This document shows, in pieces, positions 8,766 to 15,962 of a stretch of DNA of 31,722 bases (positions within the stretch are counted from its first letter, which is position 1; each line of letters opens with the position of its first letter). Source of the stretch: an uncultured Blautia sp. Its GTDB lineage: Bacteria; Bacillota; Clostridia; Lachnospirales; Lachnospiraceae. The notes under the pieces are model-generated. The model was not told the origin of the DNA. It saw only the letters and a list, made by a program, of their open reading frames with translations, and did not search any database. The DNA lies in NCBI GenBank assembly GCA_900547615.1, contig URHH01000019.1, positions 1-31,722 on the forward strand, read 5' to 3'. The position numbers and the translations under genes are program-made.

Positions 8766-8805
8766 CGGGAAGCATGGCGAAGAGCTGTGCTTCCCGTTTC
8801 TTTTT
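8766..8805 (+). terminator. Intrinsic terminator of the murF operon
   Basis: A 9-bp perfect stem (CGGGAAGCA at 8766-8774, TGCTTCCCG at 8788-8796) with a 13-base loop is followed by TTTCTTTTT. Confidence 0.9.
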
Positions 8806-8853
8806 GCGAGAATTTGACGAACGATTTTTGTTTCCCCCAAAGGGCTTCGGCTG

Positions 8854-8859
8854 TATAAT
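8854..8859 (+). promoter_or_regulatory. -10 box upstream of the three-segment membrane protein
   Basis: Perfect TATAAT 74 bases before the ATG at 8933. No good -35 is seen at 16-18 bp; TTGTTT (8828-8833) would need a 20-bp spacer. The start site and any activator are unclear. Confidence 0.45.
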
Positions 8860-8932
8860 GGAAACAGGGCGCAGGAGTAAAAGCAGCCTGAGCTTTTACA
8901 GTCCTGCCCGTAATGTATTAAAGGAGGGGATT

Positions 8933-9520
8933 ATGCTGGAAAAAATCATGAACCTGCATATACTGCTCTACGGAATGGCTGGTCTTGGAACCGTGGGAGC
9001 TGTTGGAATGCTGGCTACACATCTGAATTACAGAAGAAGAATGAAACATACAGGACAGATGACAAACTTAAAGGAAAAATGGCTGAATCTCTGGAAAACA
9101 AGGGACAGGCTTTTGAACCGCATGAACCGCCTTGTATGGTATCCGTCGCTTCTCTGTACGGTATGTCTTTTCCTGGCGTTGTTTTTTACCACGGAGCTTG
9201 ACCTTTCCGGACTTCCTTTAAGCTATCTGTATGTGGGAGCTTTTGTTCCCGTAGTCCTTCTGCTTCTTCGCCATGCACTTGATTTTTCGTATAAAGAGGA
9301 GCTTGTGATGAATTCACTCACTGATTACGTGGAGCAGATGCGGACATGGGTGGAAGAAATTCCGGCTCCGAAAAGAAAGGAAGAAGGGCTTCAGGAGGAG
9401 GTTGTGGAGAAAATAACGGCAAGTATCCGTCAGACAGCGGCAACAGGCAGCCATTTCAGCAAAATGCTGACTCCTGAGGAAGAAGAGATCATGAGAGAGA
9501 TTATCCGGGAATTTATGTGA
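8933..9520 (+). CDS. Membrane protein with three predicted transmembrane segments, unknown function
   Basis: 195 residues from the ATG at 8933, which is preceded by a strong AAAGGAGGGG; the upstream in-frame stretch covers the murF terminator and promoter and is not coding. Hydrophobic segments lie at about 9-28, 70-87 and 96-113. Between the first two is a basic amphipathic stretch (YRRRMK, then LKEKWLNLWKTRDRLLNRMNR). The C-terminal 80 residues are charged and probably cytosolic, ending with an acidic helix (PEEEEIMREIIREFM). I do not recognise a domain; the layout recalls conserved hypothetical proteins of Lachnospiraceae. It sits alone between the murF terminator and the pgi promoter, so it seems to be its own transcription unit. 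Confidence 0.72.
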   Translation: MLEKIMNLHILLYGMAGLGTVGAVGMLATHLNYRRRMKHTGQMTNLKEKWLNLWKTRDRLLNRMNRLVWYPSLLCTVCLFLALFFTTELDLSGLPLSYLYVGAFVPVVLLLLRHALDFSYKEELVMNSLTDYVEQMRTWVEEIPAPKRKEEGLQEEVVEKITASIRQTAATGSHFSKMLTPEEEEIMREIIREFM

Positions 9521-9538
9521 TTTTAACAAAAGGGGCAC

Positions 9539-9567
9539 TTGAGAAATCCGGGGGATTTTGCTATACT
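9539..9567 (+). promoter_or_regulatory. pgi promoter with an inverted repeat in the spacer
   Basis: TTGAGA (9539-9544), a 17-bp spacer, then TATACT (9562-9567), 51 bases before the pgi ATG. The spacer holds AAATCC-GGG-GGATTT (9544-9558), a 6-bp inverted repeat that could be an operator. Confidence 0.72.
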
Positions 9568-9618
9568 GAGTAATTGATAAAAGACAAAAGAATTTCCAGA
9601 ATTAAAGGAGAGAGAGCC

Positions 9619-10965
9619 ATGAGTAAAGTAACATTTGACTATTCAAAGGCAGGCTGTTTTGTGGCAGAACATGAAGTTGAGGCTATGAAGAAACTTGCTG
9701 AAGCAGCAAAGGAAACTCTTGTTTCCAAAACAGGCGCAGGAAATGATTTCCTTGGCTGGATCGACCTTCCGGTTGATTATGACAAAGAAGAGTTTGCCCG
9801 CATCAAAGAGGCAGCAAAGAAAATTCAGGAGGATTCTCAGGTTTTAATCGTAATCGGAATCGGCGGTTCCTATCTTGGAGCAAGAGCTGCCATCGAATTT
9901 TTAAGACATGGTTTTTATAATAATGTTTCCAAAGAAATCCGCAAAACTCCGGAGATTTATTTCGTAGGAAACTCCATCAGCAGCAGTTATATCAAAGGTC
10001 TGATGGATGTTGTAGGAGACAGGGATTTCTCCATTAATATTATTTCAAAATCCGGAACTACTACAGAGCCGGCTATCGCATTCCGTGTATTTAAAGAAAT
10101 TCTTGAGAAAAAATACGGAAAAGAAGAGGCTGCAAAGAGAATCTACGCTACAACAGATAAAGCGCGCGGAGCTCTGAAACAGGTTGCAGACGAAGAAGGA
10201 TATGCAGAGTTTGTTGTTCCGGACGATGTAGGCGGACGTTTTTCTGTTCTTACAGCAGTCGGTCTTCTTCCGATCGCAGTAAGCGGCGCAGACATTGATA
10301 AATTAATGGAAGGTGCAGCTTCCGGACGCGACCTTGCCTTAAACAGCCCGTTTGAGGAAAACGATGCTTTAAAATATGCTGCAATCCGCAACATTCTCCT
10401 TCGCAAAGGCAAAAATGTAGAGGTTCTCGCAAACTATGAGCCAAGCCTTCATTATGTAAATGAGTGGTGGAAACAGCTTTACGGCGAGAGCGAAGGAAAA
10501 GATCAGAAGGGTATTTTCCCGGCAGCAGTTGACCTGACAACAGACCTTCATTCTATGGGACAGTTCATCCAGGACGGTGCAAGAATCATGTTCGAAACTG
10601 TTATGAATGTGGAAAAATCAGGCGCAGAGCTTGTAATTAACGAGGAGCCGGTTGACCTTGACGGACTGAACTATCTTGCAGGAAAGACAGTTGATTTTGT
10701 AAATAAGAGCGCAATGAACGGAACAATCCTTGCGCATACAGACGGAAGCGTTCCGAACTTAAGAGTAGACATTCCGGAGCAGAACGAGTTCTATCTGGGA
10801 CAGCTTTTCTACTTCTTTGAGTTTGCGTGCGGCGTAAGCGGCTACATTCTCGGTGTAAATCCGTTTAACCAGCCTGGTGTTGAGAGCTACAAGAAGAATA
10901 TGTTCGCACTTCTTGGAAAACCGGGATTTGAAAAAGAAAGAGAAGAACTGCTCAAAAGACTGTAA
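9619..10965 (+). CDS. pgi: Glucose-6-phosphate isomerase
   Basis: 448 residues, the short Firmicutes form. It interconverts glucose-6-phosphate and fructose-6-phosphate in glycolysis. The start is the ATG at 9619 with AAAGGAGAG before it; an upstream in-frame codon at 9574 lies at the expected transcription start and cannot be the start. The sugar-phosphate-binding motif GIGGSYLGARAA is at about 80-91, SKSGTTTEPA in the middle, GGRFSVLTAVGLLP at about 210-225, and the family C-terminal signature NPFNQPGVESYKKNM near residue 418. The dehydrogenase gene follows after 25 bases without an evident terminator, so the two may be co-transcribed. Confidence 0.96.
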   Translation: MSKVTFDYSKAGCFVAEHEVEAMKKLAEAAKETLVSKTGAGNDFLGWIDLPVDYDKEEFARIKEAAKKIQEDSQVLIVIGIGGSYLGARAAIEFLRHGFYNNVSKEIRKTPEIYFVGNSISSSYIKGLMDVVGDRDFSINIISKSGTTTEPAIAFRVFKEILEKKYGKEEAAKRIYATTDKARGALKQVADEEGYAEFVVPDDVGGRFSVLTAVGLLPIAVSGADIDKLMEGAASGRDLALNSPFEENDALKYAAIRNILLRKGKNVEVLANYEPSLHYVNEWWKQLYGESEGKDQKGIFPAAVDLTTDLHSMGQFIQDGARIMFETVMNVEKSGAELVINEEPVDLDGLNYLAGKTVDFVNKSAMNGTILAHTDGSVPNLRVDIPEQNEFYLGQLFYFFEFACGVSGYILGVNPFNQPGVESYKKNMFALLGKPGFEKEREELLKRL

Positions 10966-10990
10966 TTACAGCCGCAGTTTCTATGATAAT

Positions 10991-11947
10991 ATGAAAATTG
11001 TATTATTAGAAGCAGACAGTTTGGGTGAAGACATGGTCTTCACCCCTTTTCATAAACTGGGAGATGTGGCGATCTATCCTTCCACAACAGAGGCGGAAAT
11101 GCCGGAGCGTGTGAGGGACGCAGACGTCATCATTGCGAACAAGCTTCCTGTTTGTGAAAAGACAATTCAAAATGCAGAAAATTTAAAGCTTGTATGCGTG
11201 ACTGCAACAGGCATCAATAACCTGGACGGCGATTATTTAAAAAAGAGAGGGATTGCTGCTTATAATGTGGCAGGATATTCCACAAACGGCGTGGCGCAGC
11301 ATACCTTTGCCCTTCTCTTTTACATACTGGAAAAGCTGCGCTATTACGATGATTATGTGAAATCCGGCGAGTATGCAAGAGGAACCTGTTTTTCTCATTT
11401 CGGACAGAGCTTTTGTGAGCTTGCCGGAAAAACATGGGGAATTATAGGGCTTGGGGCAATCGGACGGCGTGTGGCAGAGCTTGCGGAAGCGTTCGGCTGT
11501 CATGTGATCTGCTATTCTGCCTCCGGCAAAAAGTACGATTCACCGTATGAGCAGGTGGAGTTTGAAGAACTTTTAAGCCGCTCGGATTTCCTTTCTGTTC
11601 ATGCGCCTTTAAATGAGCATACGGAAAAGCTCATGACTTTTGAGGCTTTTCGCAAAATGAAGAAAAGCGCCATTTTTATTAATGTGGCAAGAGGCGCAAT
11701 CGTAGATGAGGAAGGGCTTTACACTGCCCTGACAGAAGGAAGTATTGCAGGGGCTGCCCTTGATGTGCTCACAAAGGAGCCGATGGAGCTATCGAATCCT
11801 CTTTTGAAAATCCAGGACAGCAATAAGCTTCTGATCACGCCTCACATTGGTTGGGCTGCAAAAGAGACCCGGTTCCGAGTTGTGGAGGAAGTGGCAGAAA
11901 ATATCAGGCGTTTTCAGGCAGGAGATATGAAGAATCGGGTGTATTAA
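10991..11947 (+). CDS. D-isomer-specific 2-hydroxyacid dehydrogenase, glycerate dehydrogenase (HprA)-like
   Basis: 318 residues from ATG 10991, since the family N-terminus (MKIVLLEADS) begins there. NAD-dependent cytosolic oxidoreductase that reduces a 2-oxoacid to a D-2-hydroxyacid or the reverse. The Rossmann motif GLGAIG is at 153-158, and the catalytic triad Arg234 (NVARGAIVDE), Glu263 (DVLTKEP) and His285 (TPHIGWA) is intact. The HIGWA tail is typical of hydroxypyruvate/glycerate dehydrogenases, but substrate calling by sequence is weak in this family. There is no good Shine-Dalgarno in the 25 bases after pgi, which suggests poor initiation or reinitiation after pgi. A large dyad downstream probably ends the transcript. 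Confidence 0.87.
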   Translation: MKIVLLEADSLGEDMVFTPFHKLGDVAIYPSTTEAEMPERVRDADVIIANKLPVCEKTIQNAENLKLVCVTATGINNLDGDYLKKRGIAAYNVAGYSTNGVAQHTFALLFYILEKLRYYDDYVKSGEYARGTCFSHFGQSFCELAGKTWGIIGLGAIGRRVAELAEAFGCHVICYSASGKKYDSPYEQVEFEELLSRSDFLSVHAPLNEHTEKLMTFEAFRKMKKSAIFINVARGAIVDEEGLYTALTEGSIAGAALDVLTKEPMELSNPLLKIQDSNKLLITPHIGWAAKETRFRVVEEVAENIRRFQAGDMKNRVY

Positions 11948-12030
11948 TTAGAATGCTGAGATGAATTGCAGGGCACGAAGTGAAGTCATATGCCCGGTGT
12001 CTTCTGCTATGGCATACGAAAATATGATAT

Positions 12031-12086
12031 ACAAAAGAGGTGTTGCAAAATCATCAAATCAGATGATTGAGCGACACCTCTTTTGT
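12031..12086. terminator. Nested inverted repeat between converging genes, probable bidirectional terminator
   Basis: A perfect 13-bp outer stem (ACAAAAGAGGTGT at 12031-12043, ACACCTCTTTTGT at 12074-12086) encloses a 5+5 base internal loop. Inside is a perfect 7-bp inner stem (AATCATC at 12049-12055, GATGATT at 12062-12068) with a 6-base loop. It lies between the converging dehydrogenase and the minus-strand 88-residue gene. A short T run (TTTTGT) lies inside the outer arm, not after it, so it is not a classic rho-independent terminator. Confidence 0.65.
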
Positions 12087-12104
12087 CAGCCAGCAGGAAG
12101 TCTG

Positions 12105-12371
12105 TCAGTCTTCTTCAATCACCTGGATTTCCAGGTAATCAAAGTCTATCTGTTCAATAAAACTGTCCTGATAAAATCTTGCTTTATCGTGTTTTTTAAA
12201 ATCCTTAATGGTGGAATCCAGCCAGATAGGATTGCCAAGATCCATCTGATAGCAGATTTCCTCCAAGCCTTTAAAAATCTTATGTGTTCTTGTATCTTCT
12301 CTGTCGTCTTCCACGACAGTGTCCTGAAGAAGGCGGTTATCCTTCCAGATTTTTCCCCATAAACGAAACAT
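12105..12371 (-). CDS. Conserved hypothetical protein of Lachnospiraceae type
   Basis: 88 residues, cytosolic, no membrane segment. GGAGG lies seven bases before the ATG and a good promoter lies 64 bases upstream, which together support a real gene. The protein is acidic toward the end (DFDYLEIQVIEED) and contains the stretch RTHKIFKGLEEICYQMDLGNPIWLD. From memory it matches a widely conserved small hypothetical in this family of bacteria. No function is known to me. It faces the 2-hydroxyacid dehydrogenase across the nested inverted repeat. Confidence 0.8.
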   Translation of the reverse strand: MFRLWGKIWKDNRLLQDTVVEDDREDTRTHKIFKGLEEICYQMDLGNPIWLDSTIKDFKKHDKARFYQDSFIEQIDFDYLEIQVIEED

Positions 12372-12434
12372 AATAATACCTCCATATCAAAACTGCTGCA
12401 GATGGCAGAAGTGGTCGTATTCTAAGTGATTCCA

Positions 12435-12463
12435 AGTATAGCGGATTTGGAGGGGAAATGCAA
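12435..12463 (-). promoter_or_regulatory. Promoter of the 88-residue hypothetical gene
   Basis: On the minus strand TTGCAT (12458-12463), a 17-bp spacer, then TATACT (12435-12440). This is a good sigma-A match 64 bases before the ATG. Confidence 0.7.
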
Positions 12464-12533
12464 TCATTTATATCGTGGTGTGGCGGGCATATAAAAAGAT
12501 TTACATGAGCCGCTTCATTTTAGAGATATTCCT

Positions 12534-12635
12534 GAGAAATTTTGTTTTTTAGGCAGGAAAAGGCATTTTATAAAAAATCCAGGCGAGAAATTTTGTTTTT
12601 TAGGCAAGAAAAGGCGATTTATAAAAAATCCAGCA
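12534..12635. repeat. 51-bp tandem direct repeat, two copies
   Basis: Copy one is 12534-12584 and copy two is 12585-12635. They differ at three positions in the first 49 bases and at the last two. Each starts GAGAAATTTTGTTTTTTAGG and ends near AAAAAATCCAG. A diverged partial third copy may follow (about 12643-12688: GCGAGA, GGCAGGAAA, ATGAAAATT). The period is a multiple of three and one plus-strand frame reads through both copies as a 17-residue repeat (FFRQEKAFYKKS, FFRQEKAIYKKS). No start with a ribosome site is seen, so coding is not supported. The array lies in the 346-base gap between two minus-strand genes, which otherwise holds the promoter at 12435-12463 and the hairpin at 12653-12700. 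Confidence 0.9.
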
Positions 12636-12652
12636 AAAAAGTGCGAGATTCA

Positions 12653-12700
12653 GCCGGGCAGGAAACGCCTTCTTTCATGAAAATTGTTCCTCTGCCCGGC
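12653..12700 (-). terminator. Hairpin downstream of the URO-D-like gene
   Basis: Inverted repeat GCCGGGCAG (12653-12661) and CTGCCCGGC (12692-12700), extended on both sides by GGAA/TTCC with a 2-base bulge. On the minus strand it begins 17 bases after the stop codon. The next T run (six T) is 12 bases beyond the stem, so termination is plausible but not canonical. Confidence 0.5.
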
Positions 12701-12717
12701 GTGAAATTCATTCTTTC

Positions 12718-13974
12718 TCACTGCTTCCAGTTATTCTCAATTTCTTCTTTGATTATATCTACATATCTCCGTGCTTTGGAGATGTCGTGGTTAATGGTAT
12801 ATACATCTCTTTGTGTGATTTCCAGTTTACAGCCTTTCGCAGCGTTAAATGTTTTTCTGAGGCTCTGGCGAAGTCCGTCCTCGTCCAGCTCTGTTCCTAC
12901 GCCAAGATAGTTTGGTGATGGTTTGCGATGGAAAATAACGTGTCCGCCCTGAAGACGTTCGCCCATAAATTCCTCATCGCACCACGGGGAGATGGAAACC
13001 TTGCGAAGGTTCGGAAGTTTGGAAATACAGCGATCCCAGATCGGATTTACAGGCTCGCAGCAGCCGTAGGACAAAAGACCATACTGGCTGGCAATTTTCT
13101 GATAGCATGGGAAAATAAATTCCTCGTACATATCAGGAGAAAGTCCGACTGTTTCCTGAGAATCCATAAAGCCCCAGACATCTTTTGTGGTGAGCGGACG
13201 TTTTTTTGCCTCTTCTTCACCGGGAAGCTCGTGGTTGTAGCACCATGTTCCCTGACCGAGAGCCTGCCCTGACACAGTAGGAAGAATCAGGCGTTTTTCC
13301 TCAAGCATTCTGTAATAAGCAAGCGTATCTTCTGCAATGCGGTCCATCATTTCCTTGAAAAGCTCAGGATAATCATAAATGTTGTACATCATATTTTCCA
13401 TTTTCATAAAATGAACTACCATCTGGGTAGGAACGCTGTAAAGGCAGTCCATTTCAAGCTTTACAGGAAGAATATCTCCGAAGGTTTCTTCAAGAACTGC
13501 TTTTTTGGCAAGAGTAGATTCTATATCTACGCCAAAATCTGTTTTCTGGAGCTTATGATAATCATCTTCCAGATCCTCCACAACAGAGAGAAATTCGTGT
13601 CCCAGAGAGCCGTCTGCGTTATGCTGGTGAACCGGAATATTAAAAAGCGTAAAATGCGTATCATATTGAATGGCAAAATGATCCGGAGTTACGCGGTCAT
13701 CATCAAAAAGCTCCTGATTCAGGAAATTGGTATAGAGCGTTGTCTCCACTTCGCGGGCAAATTCTCCCTCGCAGCGAAGCAGTTGCGGAAGGATTTCCTG
13801 GGAAAAAGTCCACATTTCCAGATGAATCATGGGACGTTCCCCTTTCAGAGAGTTGTGCGCATACCATTCCTTAATGCGCTTTAAGTTTTTTTCCTCCTGA
13901 GAAAGCGCGTACTGTTTTTTAGCAACCTCTCTTAAAATCTCACGGTCTTTTGGGGAAATTGTATAAGATTTCAT
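12718..13974 (-). CDS. Uroporphyrinogen decarboxylase superfamily protein (MtaA/CmuA-like methyltransferase fold)
   Basis: 418 residues with GGAG seven bases before the ATG. The overall pattern, including MDCLYSVPTQMVVHFM, GQALGQGTWCYNHELPGE, KDVWGFMDSQETVGLSPDMYEEF, SYGCCEPVNPIWD and VSISPWCDEEFMG, matches a large group of URO-D-superfamily proteins common in gut Clostridia. Classical UroD makes coproporphyrinogen; relatives such as MtaA and CmuA move methyl groups on corrinoid or thiol cofactors. The paired cysteines (GCCEP) and the conserved Cys in SPWCDEE could bind zinc, as in the methyltransferase relatives, but this is inference. There is no haem gene nearby. It is transcribed divergently from an AraC-type regulator that probably controls it. 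Confidence 0.8.
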   Translation of the reverse strand: MKSYTISPKDREILREVAKKQYALSQEEKNLKRIKEWYAHNSLKGERPMIHLEMWTFSQEILPQLLRCEGEFAREVETTLYTNFLNQELFDDDRVTPDHFAIQYDTHFTLFNIPVHQHNADGSLGHEFLSVVEDLEDDYHKLQKTDFGVDIESTLAKKAVLEETFGDILPVKLEMDCLYSVPTQMVVHFMKMENMMYNIYDYPELFKEMMDRIAEDTLAYYRMLEEKRLILPTVSGQALGQGTWCYNHELPGEEEAKKRPLTTKDVWGFMDSQETVGLSPDMYEEFIFPCYQKIASQYGLLSYGCCEPVNPIWDRCISKLPNLRKVSISPWCDEEFMGERLQGGHVIFHRKPSPNYLGVGTELDEDGLRQSLRKTFNAAKGCKLEITQRDVYTINHDISKARRYVDIIKEEIENNWKQ

Positions 13975-14021
13975 AAAAGTGTCTCCTTTCAGAATCGGTG
14001 TTTTCGGATCTTGTTATCTGA

Positions 14022-14027
14022 ATTATA
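14022..14027 (-). promoter_or_regulatory. -10 box of the URO-D-like gene, weak -35
   Basis: TATAAT on the minus strand 47 bases before the ATG. The -35 position at 17-bp spacing (ATGTCT, 14045-14050) is poor. The first AraC-type half-site begins only seven bases beyond it, as expected for an activator-dependent promoter. Confidence 0.6.
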
Positions 14028-14056
14028 GCGGAGAAAATAAAAAAAGACATTTGATT

Positions 14057-14107
14057 AAATTGCTCACTCGTATCAAAAAATTGCTCTTTTAAAAACGAGA
14101 ACTGCTT
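14057..14107. promoter_or_regulatory. Three direct half-sites at exact 21-bp spacing, candidate AraC-family operator
   Basis: AAATTGCTC occurs at 14057-14065 and again at 14078-14086. A third, weaker match (GAACTGCTT, six of nine bases) starts at 14099, again 21 bp on. Direct repeats two helical turns apart are the usual AraC-family operator layout. The site nearest the URO-D-like gene abuts its weak -35, and the third overlaps the -35 (14106-14111) of the regulator's own promoter. Confidence 0.6.
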
Positions 14108-14134
14108 GACGCTCAAAACCCGGAATTTTATAAT
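14106..14134 (+). promoter_or_regulatory. Promoter of the AraC-type regulator
   Basis: TTGACG (14106-14111), a 17-bp spacer, TATAAT (14129-14134), 108 bases before the ATG. It overlaps the third half-site of the operator, which would allow autoregulation. Confidence 0.75.
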
Positions 14135-14242
14135 AAAAGATGTCAGACAGAACTGTGACAGCACGAAGTGCAAACAGTTTGACGGGCATATGCTGAATTT
14201 ATAAAAAAGAAAAAACAGACAAAATCTGTGGAAGGGAGATAT

Positions 14243-15082
14243 ATGGAAACTGGCTGCAGAGATGGGATTTACGAGTATTCCACCTTGTTTTTTCACACGC
14301 CGGAAAAAAATATTCCGGATTTTTTCTATTATCCGCTGTGCGTGGGACATTATTTCTGCATTCCTCCTTACAGAGTAAACAGAAGCCGGTACGACAGCTT
14401 CCTCATTCTTTATACAAAGAAGGGGAAAGGAAAAGTCTGCGTGAACGGAGTGACAGAGGAACTGCTCCCGGGAGATGTGTGCATTCTTGACTGCTACCGT
14501 CCGCATGAATATTTTGCAGAGACAGACTGGGAAATTCTCTGGCTTCATTATGATGGAGGAATTGCAAGAGAATTTTTTGAGCTTCTGACAAACCGTACTT
14601 TTCTGAAGCTTTCCCTGGAAAAAACTGAGGAATTTGAATGCGCCTGGGAGAAGATTTACAATCATTTTCTTTATCAGGAGACTTGCCGGTCAGCTCTGAT
14701 TTCCCACGAAATTTCCGGACTTTTAACGGCTGTTTTAATGGAAAAAGAAGAGAATGCAGGGAAAAAAAGCCGGGATTTTATAGACGATACGTTACAATAT
14801 ATTAACCGGCATCTCACGGAGGATCTGACACTGGAACGCCTTGCGAAAAGAGTATCTTTAAGTCCCTTTTACTTTTCCAGGAGATTCAAGCAGGAGACAG
14901 GATATACACCGTATCATTATATTTATACCTCGCGCATACATCTTGCCAGATTTTATCTGAAAACCTCGGAAGATACAGTAAAAGAAATTGGCTACAGGTG
15001 TGGATTTAAAAGTGAGCACAGCTTTTGTACAGCATTTAAAAATGAGATGGGACAGACTCCCACAGAATTTCGGGAAGGATAA
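14243..15082 (+). CDS. AraC family transcriptional regulator with cupin sensor domain
   Basis: 279 residues from ATG 14243, preceded by GGAAGGGAG; a GTG at 14228 lies before this site. The N-terminal half is an AraC_binding cupin-like domain (YDSFLILYTKKGKGKV, LLPGDVCILDCYRPHEY, WEILWLHYDG), which normally binds a sugar or other small ligand. The C-terminal 100 residues contain two helix-turn-helix units: LTLERLAKRVSLSPFYFSRR and TVKEIGYRCGFKSEHSFCTA, ending in the family FKNEMGQTPTEFR. It is divergent from the URO-D-like gene across 268 bases that hold both promoters and the 21-bp direct repeats. It probably activates that gene in response to an unknown ligand. Confidence 0.92.
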   Translation: METGCRDGIYEYSTLFFHTPEKNIPDFFYYPLCVGHYFCIPPYRVNRSRYDSFLILYTKKGKGKVCVNGVTEELLPGDVCILDCYRPHEYFAETDWEILWLHYDGGIAREFFELLTNRTFLKLSLEKTEEFECAWEKIYNHFLYQETCRSALISHEISGLLTAVLMEKEENAGKKSRDFIDDTLQYINRHLTEDLTLERLAKRVSLSPFYFSRRFKQETGYTPYHYIYTSRIHLARFYLKTSEDTVKEIGYRCGFKSEHSFCTAFKNEMGQTPTEFREG

Positions 15083-15150
15083 TTCGAAAGGGAAACAGCG
15101 GGATACAGCAACTATAAATTTGACCAGTTAATAAAGGGGGATTTGAGACT

Positions 15151-15825
15151 ATGAAAGAGATAAAGATAGATTCAGAGATGAAAAGATTATGGAAAAACAG
15201 CGTTCTTGGCTGTATTCAGTGTAAGGTGCAGGTGGAGGAAAGTTCAAAGGAGCTTTTGCAGGAAATAGATGATTTCTCCAAAGAGCTTCAAAACACTATT
15301 CAGAAGGTGCCGGACATTCCCAAAAGAGAAGAGATTGCAGCTTCAAGAAGAGCATACAGAGCATTTGGAAAAGACCCGAGCCGTTACCGTTGTTCTGCGG
15401 AAGCCATGTGCCGCCGCATAGTACAGGGGAAAGGTCTGTACCATATTAATAATGTGGTAGACTGCGGCAATCTGTTTTCCATAAGAACGGGATATTCGCT
15501 TGGAATATACGATGCAGAAAAGATAGAAGAGAAGATTATCTGGCGTGTTGCCCCGGAGGGCACGTGCTATAAGGGAATCGGCAAAGATGAGATTAATGTG
15601 GAGTTTCTTCCGGTTCTGGAAGATGAGAATGGCCCATTTGGAAATCCTACAAGTGATTCTGTCCGTACCCGTGTGACAGAAGAAACGAAGGAAATACTTG
15701 CGGTTGTTTTCAGGTTTTCGGAGATAACAGGTGAATTTGGAACAGATATGAGTGAACTTTTTGAAATGTTTCGAAAATACTGTCATGCAGGGAACGGAGA
15801 TTTGTGGGTTGTAGGGCAGGAGTGA
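15151..15825 (+). CDS. B3/4 domain protein (stand-alone PheRS beta-subunit B3/B4-like)
   Basis: 224 residues with AAAGGGGGA before the ATG. The core SRRAYRAFGKDPSRYRCSAEAMCRR (about 65-89), INNVVDCGNLFSI and GTCYKGIG are typical of the B3_4 domain. In phenylalanyl-tRNA synthetase this domain holds the editing site for tyrosyl-tRNA(Phe). Stand-alone copies are common in Firmicutes and may hydrolyse misacylated tRNA or bind an amino-acid-like ligand; their role is not proven. There is no anticodon or aminoacylation domain. The gene follows the AraC gene after 68 bases on the same strand but lacks an obvious link to it. Confidence 0.85.
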   Translation: MKEIKIDSEMKRLWKNSVLGCIQCKVQVEESSKELLQEIDDFSKELQNTIQKVPDIPKREEIAASRRAYRAFGKDPSRYRCSAEAMCRRIVQGKGLYHINNVVDCGNLFSIRTGYSLGIYDAEKIEEKIIWRVAPEGTCYKGIGKDEINVEFLPVLEDENGPFGNPTSDSVRTRVTEETKEILAVVFRFSEITGEFGTDMSELFEMFRKYCHAGNGDLWVVGQE

Positions 15826-15887
15826 ATTTTTCTCAGGTGCTGCAGGAAGCGTTGATCGAAAAAGTCAAATAAAATACGGAATTTCCT

Positions 15888-15916
15888 TTGATTTGAGAAA
15901 AAGAATTTGATATAAT
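15888..15916 (+). promoter_or_regulatory. Promoter of the rhomboid gene
   Basis: TTGATT (15888-15893), a 17-bp spacer, perfect TATAAT (15911-15916). Confidence 0.82.
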
Positions 15917-15962
15917 ACGTACAGATTAACAACACGATAAGAAAAGGGAGAAGTGGATATTT

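Noticed and set aside
9574..9618. Upstream start for pgi
   Set aside because: It sits at the expected transcription start of the pgi promoter; the ribosome site lies before 9619 and the protein length then fits the family.
12031..12086. Insertion sequence ends
   Set aside because: The inverted arms enclose only a 30-base loop with no transposase, so a hairpin fits better.
12542..12910. Plus-strand gene over the 51-bp repeat (FFRQEK repeats)
   Set aside because: It starts with TTG without a ribosome site, runs antisense into the end of the URO-D-like gene, and has no second line of support.
13975..14242. Riboswitch in the divergent intergenic region
   Set aside because: The structure there is explained by two promoters and AraC-type direct repeats; no known aptamer core was seen.
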